Shown here: positions 47,220 to 58,467 of the stretch, one piece after another | How the letters are laid out: each line of letters opens with the position of its first letter | Numbering within the stretch: position 1 is the stretch's first letter | Origin: Artocarpus heterophyllus | Taxonomy: Eukaryota; Streptophyta; Magnoliopsida; Rosales; Moraceae | Length of the DNA stretch: 64,000 nucleotides | Direction of reading: 5' to 3' | NCBI GenBank assembly: GCA_025403435.1 | Contig: CM046327.1 | Span: 11,772,218 to 11,836,217 of the forward strand | Notes under the pieces: generated by a model | Database searches by the model: none | Seen by the model: the letters and a program-made list of their open reading frames with translations, nothing else | What the model was told of the DNA's origin: nothing | Made by a program: the position numbers and the translations under genes

Positions 47220-48563
47220 TCAGCGAGATGAAGCCGACTTCTGAGAAAATTCCACCAATCCCTGCCTCAGAGCTCCAAGGTTCACTCCATTCCCAACCAA
47301 AATGCAAGTTACACCCAATTTTGACACCTGAAAATGCCATGAAACAAATTACAACTCTCAGCTAAAGTTGGAGAAAGACAAGATAAACAATTTAACATGT
47401 AAAAAACAAGCTAAAACTTACCGCTTGAATATTCCTGTCTTCATCATCAAAGAAAAGCATCGAAGTAAAAGGTATCCCAGTCTTTCTGTGGATCTTCTGG
47501 AAATGTTCTGTTTTGTGGCTCCAACTGGGATAGATCTCCTGCACCATTATTAACAACTCATTACCAGTTGGTACTTCACATCACGCCCAAAAACCATACA
47601 ACCTGGCTGAGATTTCTTACTCTCTAATGACAATGATATAGACAAAGACAAAAGGAAAAAAACTAAAAAAAAAATAAAAATAAAAAACCCAAAAAATAAC
47701 TAGTTAACCCACAGGGATTAGTAGCTATGTATCAGACATGTTAACAGATTCACTTCCAAGTTTTAAGATTTTTGCCACTTCTCTCTCTGAGTTTTAACTG
47801 TGGCGAACTACTCCTTGAAGTCAATAAATTGTTATAAAATATTTCCAACTCTATAAATGATGTTAAATTGAGACACTTAAACATGTGCTCTAGGCCTTTC
47901 CATTTTCCATTCAAATTTTAACAGCCATAATCGATTTAAGGGCTATCTGTAACACTTTGTTAAATTCAGTCACAATTTACTAAACTAGATAAAAAAATAA
48001 AAAAAATAAACAAAGAGAAATTTCCCAGTTGTAAAAAGTTTAGGCACAGTTGTTTCAAACACCCCAAATCTCTAGAGATGTTTATCATTTTTCCAACCGA
48101 AAAGCTGTTTTCTTCTTCTTCTTCTTCTTCTTCTTCTTCTTTTTTTTGAAATTACCTGGGCAACAAACATGGAGTGAATGCCCAATTTGTGAAGAAAGGC
48201 AGTGGCTATTTCAGGAGTGGGTGTTCTAGAAGCAATGGCCACGTCAATGCCCTTCTCCTTCAGTGCATGCAAAATTCCTAAAGGCTCCCCATACAGATAC
48301 GGTTCTTCGTCCTCGTCGCCAAACTCGCTGATAATTAATTTAATTATTACAAAATAAATAAACCATGGAAAGACAAAAATCATTTTATTTATTATTTCTT
48401 TGGCAGAAATTCATCAGAAGCTAAACAAATACAATACATTTATGTTTAGTGGGGAATTTGATTACCAATAAAAGGGCCAAAGAGTGTAATCGAGATCGAA
48501 GACGACCAAACGAGGCAGGTTTCTTTGCTGGCCGATTATCTGCAGAGCCTTTCGTCTTCTCAT
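47220..48563 (-). CDS. MDP1: Magnesium-dependent phosphatase 1 (HAD superfamily), four exons, 164 aa
   Basis: Exons are 48563-48466, 48327-48156, 47538-47422 and 47327-47220; all three introns (138, 617 and 94 bp) are GT-AG and the phases join without a stop. All HAD motifs are present: DLDYT with the catalytic pair Asp23/Asp25, Ser66 in IASRTPT, Lys99 in SHKTEH, and Asp121/Asp122 in FFDDEDRN. The family hydrolyses phosphate from protein phosphotyrosine or glycated sugars with Mg2+ in the cytosol; the exact plant substrate is uncertain. The end, LVEFSQKSASSR, precedes TGA. The ATG at 48563 is chosen because it is in frame with the catalytic domain. The ATG at 48576, giving the family-typical MGDK start, is shifted by one base. 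Residues 34-48 are less like the usual CECRSKREMPS region of relatives. Confidence 0.88.
48111..48140. repeat. (CTT)n microsatellite in MDP-1 intron 2
   Basis: About nine to ten CTT units, which read (GAA)n on the gene strand, start about 15 bases after the 5' splice site of intron 2. Confidence 0.9.
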
Positions 48564-48576
48564 TTTTGTCTCCCAT

Positions 48577-49143
48577 TTTCTCCACGTCTTCTTTCAACGA
48601 TTTCGACCCGCAACTTCAGTTTATATAATAAATATAAGGAAGAATTTGACGAAAGGGCCCATCAAAAACTTGAATTAGAGAAGTAGACCATTTTTTTTTG
48701 GCACAAAAAAAATGATGACGTGTTTAATTCTCTCCAACATGTCTAATTCATCCCCCCACATTTTCTCCTACATGTCTAATTCTTCCTTCCACGTCTGCTT
48801 TCTTCCTTTGCTTCCTAGACCATCTCCAGCTTTGCCCTAATCCCCTTATTTTCTTCCTGGTTCTTGCCAGTCTTCCTTCGTTTCTACTCTGCCGCCCAAG
48901 CCCCCCAACGGCGGAACTCTCCCAGTTCTCTTTCCTTCCTTTCTCCGCCGAGGCAGAGGCTCTCTTCTTCTCCCAGCGCTCTCTTGCTCGAAATTTCTCC
49001 GTTGTTGACCCTCTGTCTTTCCTCTTCCAGCTCTCTCTTGATCGCCTCCAAACTAGAAGCCCGCGAGCATTAGCGCCGGCCACCTTTCACCGTCGTTCCC
49101 TTAACGTTGTTCCACGCCGCAAGCCACGAGAAGTCCAATGGAG
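48577..49143 (+). promoter_or_regulatory. Divergent promoter region and exon-like block
   Basis: The left part should be the promoter of MDP-1. From about 48840 the plus strand is C/T-rich and GC-richer, like a plant leader, and ends CCAATGGAG|GTAACCC, a plausible donor with an ATG at 49138. No downstream exon joins it in a recognised frame, so it could be the leader of a gene or captured fragment to the right. Confidence 0.35.
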
Positions 49144-49509
49144 GTAACCCGTTACTCGTTTCCATTCACTCCTCTCTTCTTCGTCTAATAATAGAAGGCT
49201 CTGAGGTTTTCCAGACGATCAAGCAACAAAAAGAAAGAAAAACTCATAGAGAACAATTATTTCGTTCTTGCAAACGACGTCGTCGTAGGCATGTCTTACG
49301 ACCTTTTGAATCCCTTGTGTAAACTAGCCTATATGATAGATAGCTGAGCCATGTACTAAGCTTTGCCTCTTTGAATATACGTGGTCAGATGGTTTCTTAA
49401 ATGTCCCTTTTCTGTGTATGGGCGAAGATCAAACAATAAAAGGCTATTGGGAGGCCCGTAACTCCTATATGTGTTTTCGTTAGATATTTGTAGACTGTGT
49501 CAGCCATAA

Positions 49510-49916
<407 letters not shown>

Positions 49917-50290
49917 GTAATTTAAGTCATTTGTTGTTGAGATATTATTTGCTACTAGGAGTTGGGATGTTACTTTGAGCTCAGGTTTTTCTTCTCTGAC
50001 CATGAATAGAGATCTAAAACCTGTGCAAGAATAGTTATTTTAAAGGGCGTGCATAATTATTTGTCGATATCTTAAACATTGCTCATGGTTATTTATAATT
50101 TAGGTAGGGTATGCCAAACGGGCTAATTGCCAATAAGAACTAAAATGTGCTAAATTGGTTTAAGTTGACTAATTGATTTCTAACATGACCACTTTCTTTG
50201 ACTAATATCTAAATTTTACTCTCTGTTTGTATCTGTATGGTTATTTTCAATAATCGTCTCTTCTAATTCCCTTGTCGTCATATGTTTTAG

Positions 50291-50345
50291 GATTACCAGC
50301 AAACACATCCAAAAGTCACTGTTGTTGATCCTCTGAATGCCATAA
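50291..50345 (+). pseudogene. Probable ITPK (inositol tetrakisphosphate kinase) exon fragment
   Basis: After a TTTTAG acceptor the frame reads DYQQTHPKVTVVDPLNAIKR, which closely follows the DYQQ-HP-VTV-DP--AI segment of plant inositol-tetrakisphosphate 1-kinases. The similarity stops at once, so only about 20 residues are present. It lies 0.4 kb from the Rab2 fragment and on the same strand. Confidence 0.6.
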
Positions 50346-50375
50346 AAAGAGATTTAGATATCTGTATACTTGTTT

Positions 50376-50379
<4 letters not shown>

Positions 50380-50408
<29 letters not shown>
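50380..50408. repeat. (TA)n microsatellite
   Basis: About fourteen TA units. Confidence 0.92.
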
Positions 50409-50411
<3 letters not shown>

Positions 50412-50803
50412 AGATATAGATGCACATTACTCTAAGTAAGAACATTTTGTTGTAGAGTCAAATATGTTTAGCATTGATTAGTTATACTATCAATTAGTGT
50501 TTCTGTGTTTTCTTAATTATTCAAGCCTATTTACAGTTATGATTCAGATTGTCGTTGGATATCTCTTTGCCACTTGCAGAAAATAAGAAATCTTAAAAGG
50601 GATTTTATGGATGATATGCATTTCATGCTTGTTACCTTGGACGTTTATGCTTAATTTTGTTTCCCTTTATTAAATGGTTTCAAGAAAATGATGGAAAGTT
50701 TATGATTATTTTCATTTCATCTCTTATTTGCCATACAAATTCACAGCTAAATATTATACTGCAACTAGAGTTGGAACTGATATACTATTACCCGTTTAAC
50801 GCA

Positions 50804-50901
50804 GGATGCTCAATTCACTATTGGTATCCGCTCGAGGGACTACCATGGCATGGCTCCAGAAACTTTTTTGTCGGCTGCGACTAGCTATCCTTGGAATTAT
50901 A
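50804..50901 (+). other. Unassigned exon-like segment
   Basis: Between AACGCAG and TTATAG|GTGCTT the frame reads DAQFTIGIRSRDYHGMAPET and continues for 12 codons without stop. It has good splice borders and coding-like composition, but I do not recognise the family. Confidence 0.4.
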
Positions 50902-51204
50902 GGTGCTTTTCATATCCAAAACAGTCCCCTTCACACCAATAAAAAATCTGTAGGATAGTACAATAGGGTGTTTTTGGAATTGTACTATTATTCATTTTGA
51001 TTGTAGTTCTTAATGTTTGTACTTGGGTTTGCTTCTGTTTCACTCTTTTCTTTTTGTTTTTGGAGATAACCATTTTTATTCTACCTTTATTATTTTACGT
51101 CCATTGTTATTGCTACTATCGTTGTTGCATCCTATAATTAGTAAGGGAAATTGTATCATTGTCAACATGCACTGTGTTGACCTAGATTTTGAATAAAATT
51201 GCAG

Positions 51205-51486
51205 AATGCAATAGACACATTGACTAATGGCACTGAAGGGAGTAACAAAAAACATGCGGCAGCATCAAAACTACCACTTGAAAAGTCAAATGTCGTATGT
51301 CAGAATCCACCACATGAAAATAGGAAGGGAAGTTCATCGTGCTCCTCATCAATAGACTTATCCTCTGATTTGGGAAGTCCACTGAATAATCATGCTTCAT
51401 TATCCCACTCTCCCAACTCAAGTTCGGTAAAAATACCGAGAGATGTTGATTCCCACACTCTATATACTGATCCTAGAAGAAAATGA
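51205..51486 (+). other. Unassigned terminal-exon-like frame (93 codons)
   Basis: After AAATTGCAG an open frame starts NAIDTLTNGTEGSNKKHAAA, is Ser/Asn/Pro-rich in the middle (SSSCSSSIDLSSDLGSPLNN), and ends TDPRRK before TGA. It looks like a disordered C-terminal exon of a plant protein. The family is not recognised. It may be the last piece of a composite locus with the Rab2 and ITPK fragments. Confidence 0.4.
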
Positions 51487-51959
51487 TTAAAGTGTTTGTC
51501 ATATGTATGACGGACAATGTACTTGTTTGGGTTATGTTTGCAGTCATTCTAGTTTTTTGGATTATAGTTGTCTGGATTGTGTTTGCAGGTTTTGGATATT
51601 GTTTAATAGAAGTTGTTATGTTGTCGAATTTTTTTTTTTTACAAAAAAAACAGAGCAAATATTGCAATATTTTGTGTAAATAGTTATGGGGAATTGACAA
51701 AGTTTGTCAACAAATATTGCGAAATGATTTTAGTAATTTTCTTCAATGTGTTTATTTGTAAAGTAATAATTTTTTGTTACGGAAAATTAACACACTCTGC
51801 ATAATGAATTGATTAGCTAAGGCAGTTGACGTGTTCATCTTCCTCAAATTTTGACAATATTCCTTACAACTTCCAAAAATTGACGATATGAGATCGATAT
51901 GAGGTCTACAGATAGCATGTTCACATGGGGTTGATATACGTTTCACATTGGGATCGATA

Positions 51960-54935
51960 TAACATGTAGAGAAATCTCACAGGCACAATTTTTCTTTAAA
52001 TATGATACATGGGGGTAGTGATATATGATAGGGTGAATTTTTTACCAAAAAGACACCGAATTCAACATGGGTCGACATGTGGTCGACATGGGGTCGACCA
52101 CATGTCGACCTACGATTTACAGTGATCCCCACTTGACGTGTCCATCTCCCATGTTATATTTGTATATTTTTTAATTTCATGTGTAAACTCTCATCCTTGT
52201 AATGGGTTGAACATTAAAGAACATAAAGAAGATAATGTTCGTTTGACTATTTCCATTCTCATGTTACACATGGAAACATATAGAGAAATCTCATAGGCAC
52301 AATTTTTCTTTAAATATGATACATGGGGAAGTGATATACGATGGGGTGAATTTTTTACCAAAAAGACACCGAGTTCGACATAGGTTGACATGTGGTCGAC
52401 ATGGGGCCGACTCTAAAAAGACACCAAGTTCGACATGGGTCGACTCTATGTCGACCCCATGTCGACCAATGTCGACCTACGATTTACAGTGACTCCCACT
52501 TGACGTGTCCATCTCCCATGTTATATTTGTACATTTTTTTATTCATGTGTGAACTCTCATCCTCGTAATGGGTTGAACATTAAAGAAGAGGAAGATAATG
52601 TTCCTTTGAAAATGTTCCTTCTCATGCGATGATTCTTAAACATGGAAACATGTAGATAAACCCCACAAGTACAATTTTTCTTCAAGTATAATACATTGGG
52701 GTAGCGATATACGATGGGGTGAAATTTGGACCACAAAGACACTGAGGTCGATATAAGTCGACATAGGGTCGACATGGGGTCGACCCCATGTCGACCCATA
52801 TCGACCTATGATTTACAGTGACCCCCACTTGACGTGTCCATCTTCCATTTTATATTTGTACATTTTTTTATTTCATGTGTGAACTCTCATCCTCGTAATG
52901 GGCTGAACATTATTAAAGAAGAGGAAGATAATGTTCCTTTGAAAGATGTTCCTTCTCATGCAATGATTCTTTTAAACATGGAAACATGTACAGAAATCCC
53001 ATGGGCAGAATTTTGCTTTAAATATTATACATGGGGAGTGATATACGATGACGTGAAATTTTGACCAAAAATACATCGAGGTCGACCCCATGTCGACTTC
53101 ATGTCGACCCATGTTGACCCAAGATTTACAGTAACCTCCCACTTGACGTTTCCATCTTCTATGTTATATTTATACATTTTTTAACTTCATGTGTGAACTC
53201 TCATACTCGTAATGAGTTGAACATTATTAAAGAAGAGGAAGATAATGTTCATTTGAAAGAAGTTCCTTCTCATGTGATGATTCTTTTAAACATGGAAACA
53301 TGTATAGAAATCTCACAGGTAGAATTTTACTTTAAATATTATACATGGGGAGTGATATACGATGACGTGAAATTTTAACCAAAAAGACACCGAGGTCGAC
53401 ATGGGTCAACATTGAGTTGACATAGGGTCGACCCCATGTCGACTCCATGTCGACCCAGGATTTATAGTGACCTCCCACTTGATGTGTCCATCTTCTATCT
53501 TATATTTGTACATTTTTTAACTTCATGTGTGACCTCTCATCCTCGTAATGGGTTGAACATTATTAGAGAAGAGGAAGATAATGTTCCTTTGAAAGATGTT
53601 CCATCTCATGCGATGATTCTTAAAAATGGAAACATGTATAGAAATCCCACAGGCAGAATTTTACTTTAAATATTATACATGGGGAGTGATATACGATGAC
53701 GTAAAATTTTGACCAAAAAGACATCGAGGTCGACATGGGGTCGACTCCATGTCGACCCAAGATTTACAGTGACCTCTCACTTGACGTGTCCATCTTCTAT
53801 GTTATATTTGTACATTTTTTAACTTCATGTGTGAACTCTCATACTCGTAATGAGTTGAACATTATTAAAGAAGAGGAAGATAATGTTCCTTTGAAAGATG
53901 TTCCTTCTCATGCGATGATTCTTAAACATGGAAACATGTACAGAAATCTCACAGGCAGAATTTTGCTTTAAATATTATACATGGGGAGTGATATACGATG
54001 ACGTGAAATTTTGACCAAAAAGACACCGAGGTCGACATGGGTTATTTAAACATGGGGAGTGATATACGATGACATGAAATTTTGACCAAAAAGACACCGA
54101 GGTCGACATGGGGTCGACCCTATGTCGACCCAAGATTTACAATGACCCCCCTCTTGACGTGTCCATCTCCCATGTTATATATTTGTACATTTTTTAATTT
54201 CATGTGTGAACTCTCATCCTTGTAATGGGCTGAACATTAAAGAACATAAAGAAGATAATGTTCGTTTGACTATTTCCATTCTCAAGTTACACATGAAAAC
54301 ATGTAGAGAAATCCCATAGGCACAATTTTTCTTTAAATATGATACATGGAGGTAGTGATATACGATGGGGTGAATTTTTTACCAAAAAGACACCGAGGTC
54401 GACATGGGTCGACACTATGTCGACCCCATGTGTTGACCCCATGTCCACCTAGGATTTACATTGACCCCCACTTGACGTGTCCATATCCCATGTTATATTT
54501 GTACATTTTTTAATTTCATGTGTGAACTCTCATCCTCGTAATGGGTTGAACATTAAAAAGCATAAAGAAGATAATGTTCCTTTGAAAGTGTTCCTTCTCA
54601 TGTGATGATTCTCAAACATGAAAACATGTAGAGAAATCTCACAGGCACAATTTTTCTTTAAATATGATACATGGGTGTAGTGATACACGATAGGGTGAAT
54701 TTTTGACCAAAAAAACACCGAGGTCGATATGGGTCGACATCATATCGACTCAAGATTTACAGTGACCCCCACTTGACGTGTCCATCTTCCATGTTATATT
54801 TGTAATTTTTTTAATTTCATGTGTGAACTCTCATCCTCATAATGGGTTAAACATTAAAGAACATAAAGAAGATAATGTTCTTTTGAATATTTCCTTTCTC
54901 ATGCGATGATTCTTAAATATTTCCTTTCCCATGTA
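51960..54935. repeat. Tandem array of nine roughly 300-376-bp units with GTCGAC palindromes
   Basis: The landmark GATTTACAGTGACC (or variant) recurs near 52105, 52476, 52808, 53124, 53458, 53760, 54135, 54450 and 54750. Each unit then holds CACTTGACGTGTCCATCT, GTGTGAACTCTCATCCTCGT, AAGATAATGTTC, GGAAACATGTA, a GTGATATACGATG phrase and AAAAAGACACCGAGGTCGAC. The units end in clusters of GTCGAC (SalI) sites with GGG/CCC flanks that form inverted repeats, one being a perfect 30-bp palindrome at 52767-52796. Unit length varies because the GTCGAC cluster expands and contracts, and a part-unit is duplicated near 54000-54110. Confidence 0.93.
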
Positions 54936-55110
54936 GACCCCATATCAACCCTATTCTTTTGTACTTGTACAGCTCATTCAACAGCATTATGAGAAGGTCG
55001 ATACCATGTAGACCCCATGTCGACCTTGTTTTTTGTACTTGTACATCTCAATCAACTGCCTTATACGGAGGTCGAGACCATGTCGACTCTATATCGACCC
55101 ATTAAATTTT
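54936..55110. repeat. Two shorter GTCGAC-type repeats at the array edge
   Basis: Two copies of an about 80-bp unit share TTGTACTTGTACA, CTCA-TCAAC-GC-TTAT and CCATGTAGACCCCATGTCGA. They lie between the main array and the Mutator-like frame. Confidence 0.75.
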
Positions 55111-55274
55111 TAAGTTTGGTAAATTCTAGCAACATAACGACTTAATTTAATTATAATCTAAAGAAACCCTGTATAGAATAATATGGAACAAGACAATAAT
55201 GATATTAAATGGAACAAATAACAATTACTTCATTGAAAACATAAAAAGTCATTATCTCTTGACGACAACCGAAA

Positions 55275-55619
55275 TCAAGAAATTGGCGCATTCCTACAAA
55301 TCTTTTGATAATGCCCGTATTGTCTGCTACCACTGTACTTAAGTAATCCCATAAAGACTAACAGGTCATCATCGTCAGAAATTCTAATCGGCTTCATCTT
55401 ATCAGATCGTTTTGGTGGCATGTAGGTTATCTTCAACGACTTATTTCCACAGTCAATTCTAGCTTTTGTACAAATCTTGTTAATTAACATGCTCAAATTA
55501 GGACTCTCCTCTTCTAACATAATTCCTTTCATTTCACTTTGTGCCTCACACCACACCCAACAAGTTTCCAACTCATTCAAATGTCCTCCAACGTCGAAAT
55601 AAATTGACAACGGAGCCAT
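55275..55619 (-). pseudogene. Mutator-like (MULE) transposase remnant, N-terminus joined to C-terminal knuckle (114 aa)
   Basis: The frame opens MAPLSIYFDVGGHLNELETC and continues with the PB1-like segment usual at the start of plant MULE transposases: ESPNLSMLINKICTKARIDC, then KSLKITYMPPK and ISDDDDLLVFM. It ends SRQYGHYQKICRNAPIS, which resembles the CxxCxxxGHxxxxC zinc knuckle and final residues at the very C-terminus of such proteins. The DDE catalytic core and SWIM zinc finger, several hundred residues, are therefore missing, as if removed by one internal deletion that left an open frame. The two first cysteines of the knuckle are not evident. No function as transposase is possible. Confidence 0.65.
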
Positions 55620-56263
55620 TTAGTTACCGAACTGCAAAATCAAAAAAAATTATTAAATAATGACTCTTAGGCAAATCTTCAATGCTAGTTCAATCAAAAG
55701 ATGCTACTAACAATTCCAACCCAAACAAAACAAAGCACCATTGCAAGATTAACAACTAATGCTATTAACAATTATATAGATATAGATAAATTTGTGGTTG
55801 TTATTTGGTGATGGGTAGCCCTATTTAGGGGAAAAATTGCATGTATCATGTAGTTTCAGTCTGATCATCAATAGAGATTCGGGATTTAGTGAATGATTCT
55901 CTAATATGGAAATATCATAAATATTTCTCACCTCTTCTAGTATAGATTGATGTTAGAGATCAAATCTCTCCCCACTGAGTTATATTTTTTTTTCTATTTT
56001 TATTTCAAGGGTGGACTTTTTAAAGACTGCGAATGGTGTTACTTATGCAAATTTGGAAAAAATACATGATGAAACATCAATTTTCACTCAAACAAGAGGG
56101 AGGATTTTTGCAATTTTCCCTACCATTTACTAAAAACATCATTCTCTATTTCAGGCACAAAACTATGCTGTCATGAATCTCATATTGATCCAAAAATGAA
56201 AAATCATTACTTTATGCTAAATTATGCAGGAGTTACTTAACCAAAGAAAGAGATTTCCTTAAC
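55620..56263. other. AT-rich spacer, nothing recognised
   Basis: It may include the 5' part of the Mutator-like element, read leftwards, but no terminal inverted repeat was recognised. Confidence 0.4.
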
Positions 56264-56875
56264 TCAAATGCAACTTACAAAAACACCAAAAAAGGCTCTT
56301 AAAATTCCCCCTGAAAATCGGTTTCTTGACAAGTCCAGAGATTCTAAGGAGCTCAACTTATTGAAGTTTCCAGGAATGCCTCCAGTCAAGTTGTTTCTTG
56401 AGAGGTTTAAAGCCACTAGTTTCAAGAGACGATTAATGTTTTTAGGAATGACCCCACTTAAGTAATTGATTGAGATATCAGTACTTAGATATCTAAGATT
56501 TTCTCCAAACTCAGTCTCTATTCCTTTCCACATCACTTGTACAAAGCCAAGATCTCTGCTATCATCCACATCACTATACATAGCTGTTATGTTATTAAGG
56601 CAATTTGGCAATAACCCGCTTATCCTGTTATGAGAGAAGTCCAAAACACGAAGGGTTGATGAACAACATAAGCTTGAGGGAAAGCTTCCACTAAACTCAT
56701 TGTGTCTTAAGCGGAGAACTAGTAAATTTGGTAGACTTTCTCCTATCCATGTTGGTATTCTACCAGATAATCTATTTCTTCCAAGTTCAACAACCCTCAA
56801 ATCTTTACAATCCTCCAAATATGGCATTTCTGCTGAGAAATTGTTATTGTCCAAACGTAAAGTTTAAATACACAT
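56264..56875 (-). pseudogene. Leucine-rich-repeat receptor-like protein fragment
   Basis: About 200 codons contain successive plant extracellular LRRs: LRVVELGRNRLSGRIPTWIG, LLVLRLRHNEFSGSFPSSLC, LRVLDFSHNRISGLLPNCL, then the island-type linker VMWKGIETEFGENL, then LVALNLSRNNLTGGIPGNF and LESLDLSRNRFSGGI. This is the C-terminal LRR block of an RLP such as the Cf/Ve-type immune receptors. The frame has no ATG at its beginning (a stop lies upstream near 56866) and ends abruptly in LRAFFGVFVSCI without the last repeats, acidic spacer and membrane segment. In the post-island repeat (YLSTDISINYLSG) one residue is missing relative to the usual spacing. It is a truncated relic. Confidence 0.85.
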
Positions 56876-58467
56876 GTATGAGCGGCCTCAGTTTGAAAAA
56901 AAAGAAAAGAATATTTCTGTTTATAAAAAAAAAAAATTAAGAAAAGAATAAATGACTCGAAATCGGCCTAATTCGATGACATTAACGCGAAATTGACTCG
57001 AAGTGATTTGATTTGTTAATTTTTATTCAAAATTTTAAAAAATATAGATAAACAAATTTTAAGAGAATAAATTTAACAGTTACTTCAAACAAAATGAAAA
57101 TTTGTATCATTTACTGCCTTAATTCACAAAGAAAATGTGGATAAGTAGATTAAGTAAGTAACTTAACACTTTTATTGTTTATATTAGTTGCAACACTCAC
57201 ATAAATTTGCAGCTGACAAATCAATTCACAATGTAAAGCTCAAATACTGGAACATCCAAATAACCACTAGAAAAAAATGAAAAAAAAAATGCTGCAAACT
57301 AGAAAACTTGAAAAAAAAAATGTGTATATCAATGAAATTAAAAAATTTAAAAAAACTTGAATCTCAAAATTAAATGCATATGCTGACAAGCATCTGGGCA
57401 TAAACAGAAACCGATACATTGAAAGCATGCCAACTTCATAACTAAAGTTTCACCCAGTATATGAACAACTTCATAAGCAAATTTGACAGAAACAACCTCA
57501 TAATCTCAAAGCTAAGGAATGCATCTATCAACATGTTAGATGGTTCATAATCTATTTTTACTCTATTTTGACATGTTAGATGGTTCATAATCTATTTTTA
57601 TGCTTGGAATGCTACTTGCATTCTTACTCTATTTTTACATGTTAGATGGTTACCAATGACCATAGCTTCATAATCTTTCTTCTTTACGACAATAGTTGGG
57701 TTTACCTTTGCACATTGTAGAAGAAATAAAAGAATCTAAAATACTAGGTACATCAATGGTGGAGACGAGTTGCTACAGTTTTGGGACCGAAGAAGATGGA
57801 GCAGAAGAAGAAGACGAGTTGAATTGCTCAAGGGAGTCAATTGAAGAAGAGAACAAGAACTGGAGAAGTTCGGTGGTCCACCGCGAAGGCTGGAGACGAG
57901 GGAAGAAATGGGGGAGAGGTGGGTTGGGATGGCTGCAGGTGAAGGAAAAAGAAGCCGAAATGACAAAATTAGGGCAAAATTATATTTTTAGATGTGAATT
58001 GGGGGTTTTTTAATTTTCTTGCTGATTGGGCTTTAGGGATTCAGGTTTTGTGTTTTTTTTTTTTTTCCTTCAGTTTTGGTTGCTGAGATGGCTTTTCAAT
58101 TTGACAATTTCTTTTAAGTTTTTTTTTATGACATGGCTTCTAGGTCATTTAGCCAATTTTAAGATTTTAGGGTCTACTTATCTATATACACTTCTTCTTT
58201 AACCCTTTTATCCAAACGTCCCTAAATATAATGATGATAATAATGATGATGATGATTGTGATTTTTGATTTGTGATTGACTGATTAATTGCGTTACGGAA
58301 CTAGGAAAGAACTTGGCAGAATAAAATTCACAAATGCTTTCAGAGACTCGAAGTTTAAACTCAAAACATGGAGTACATTAATAACATCTTTTACTTTACA
58401 CCGTAATATGTAATAGTCATATGTAATAGTCACTGTATCACTTGACACTTAAACACACTTTTTATTC
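56876..58467. other. Spacer with short repeats
   Basis: 57535-57645 has three copies of ACATGTTAGATGGTT(C/A), two in a 40-bp tandem unit. A GC-richer open patch at 57750-57990 was not recognised as any family. The remainder is AT-rich. Confidence 0.45.

Noticed and set aside
48072..48383. 103-codon minus-strand frame with poly-arginine
   Set aside because: It is MDP-1 exon 2 extended into introns at both sides; the arginine run is the intronic GAA repeat read in another frame.
51960..55110. CRISPR-like array
   Set aside because: The repeats are long, lack unique spacers of constant size and lie in a plant genome; it is a tandem satellite.
57696..58013. 105-codon Glu-rich plus-strand frame
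   Set aside because: Both strands are open because of composition; no family recognised and no splice or start context to support a gene.
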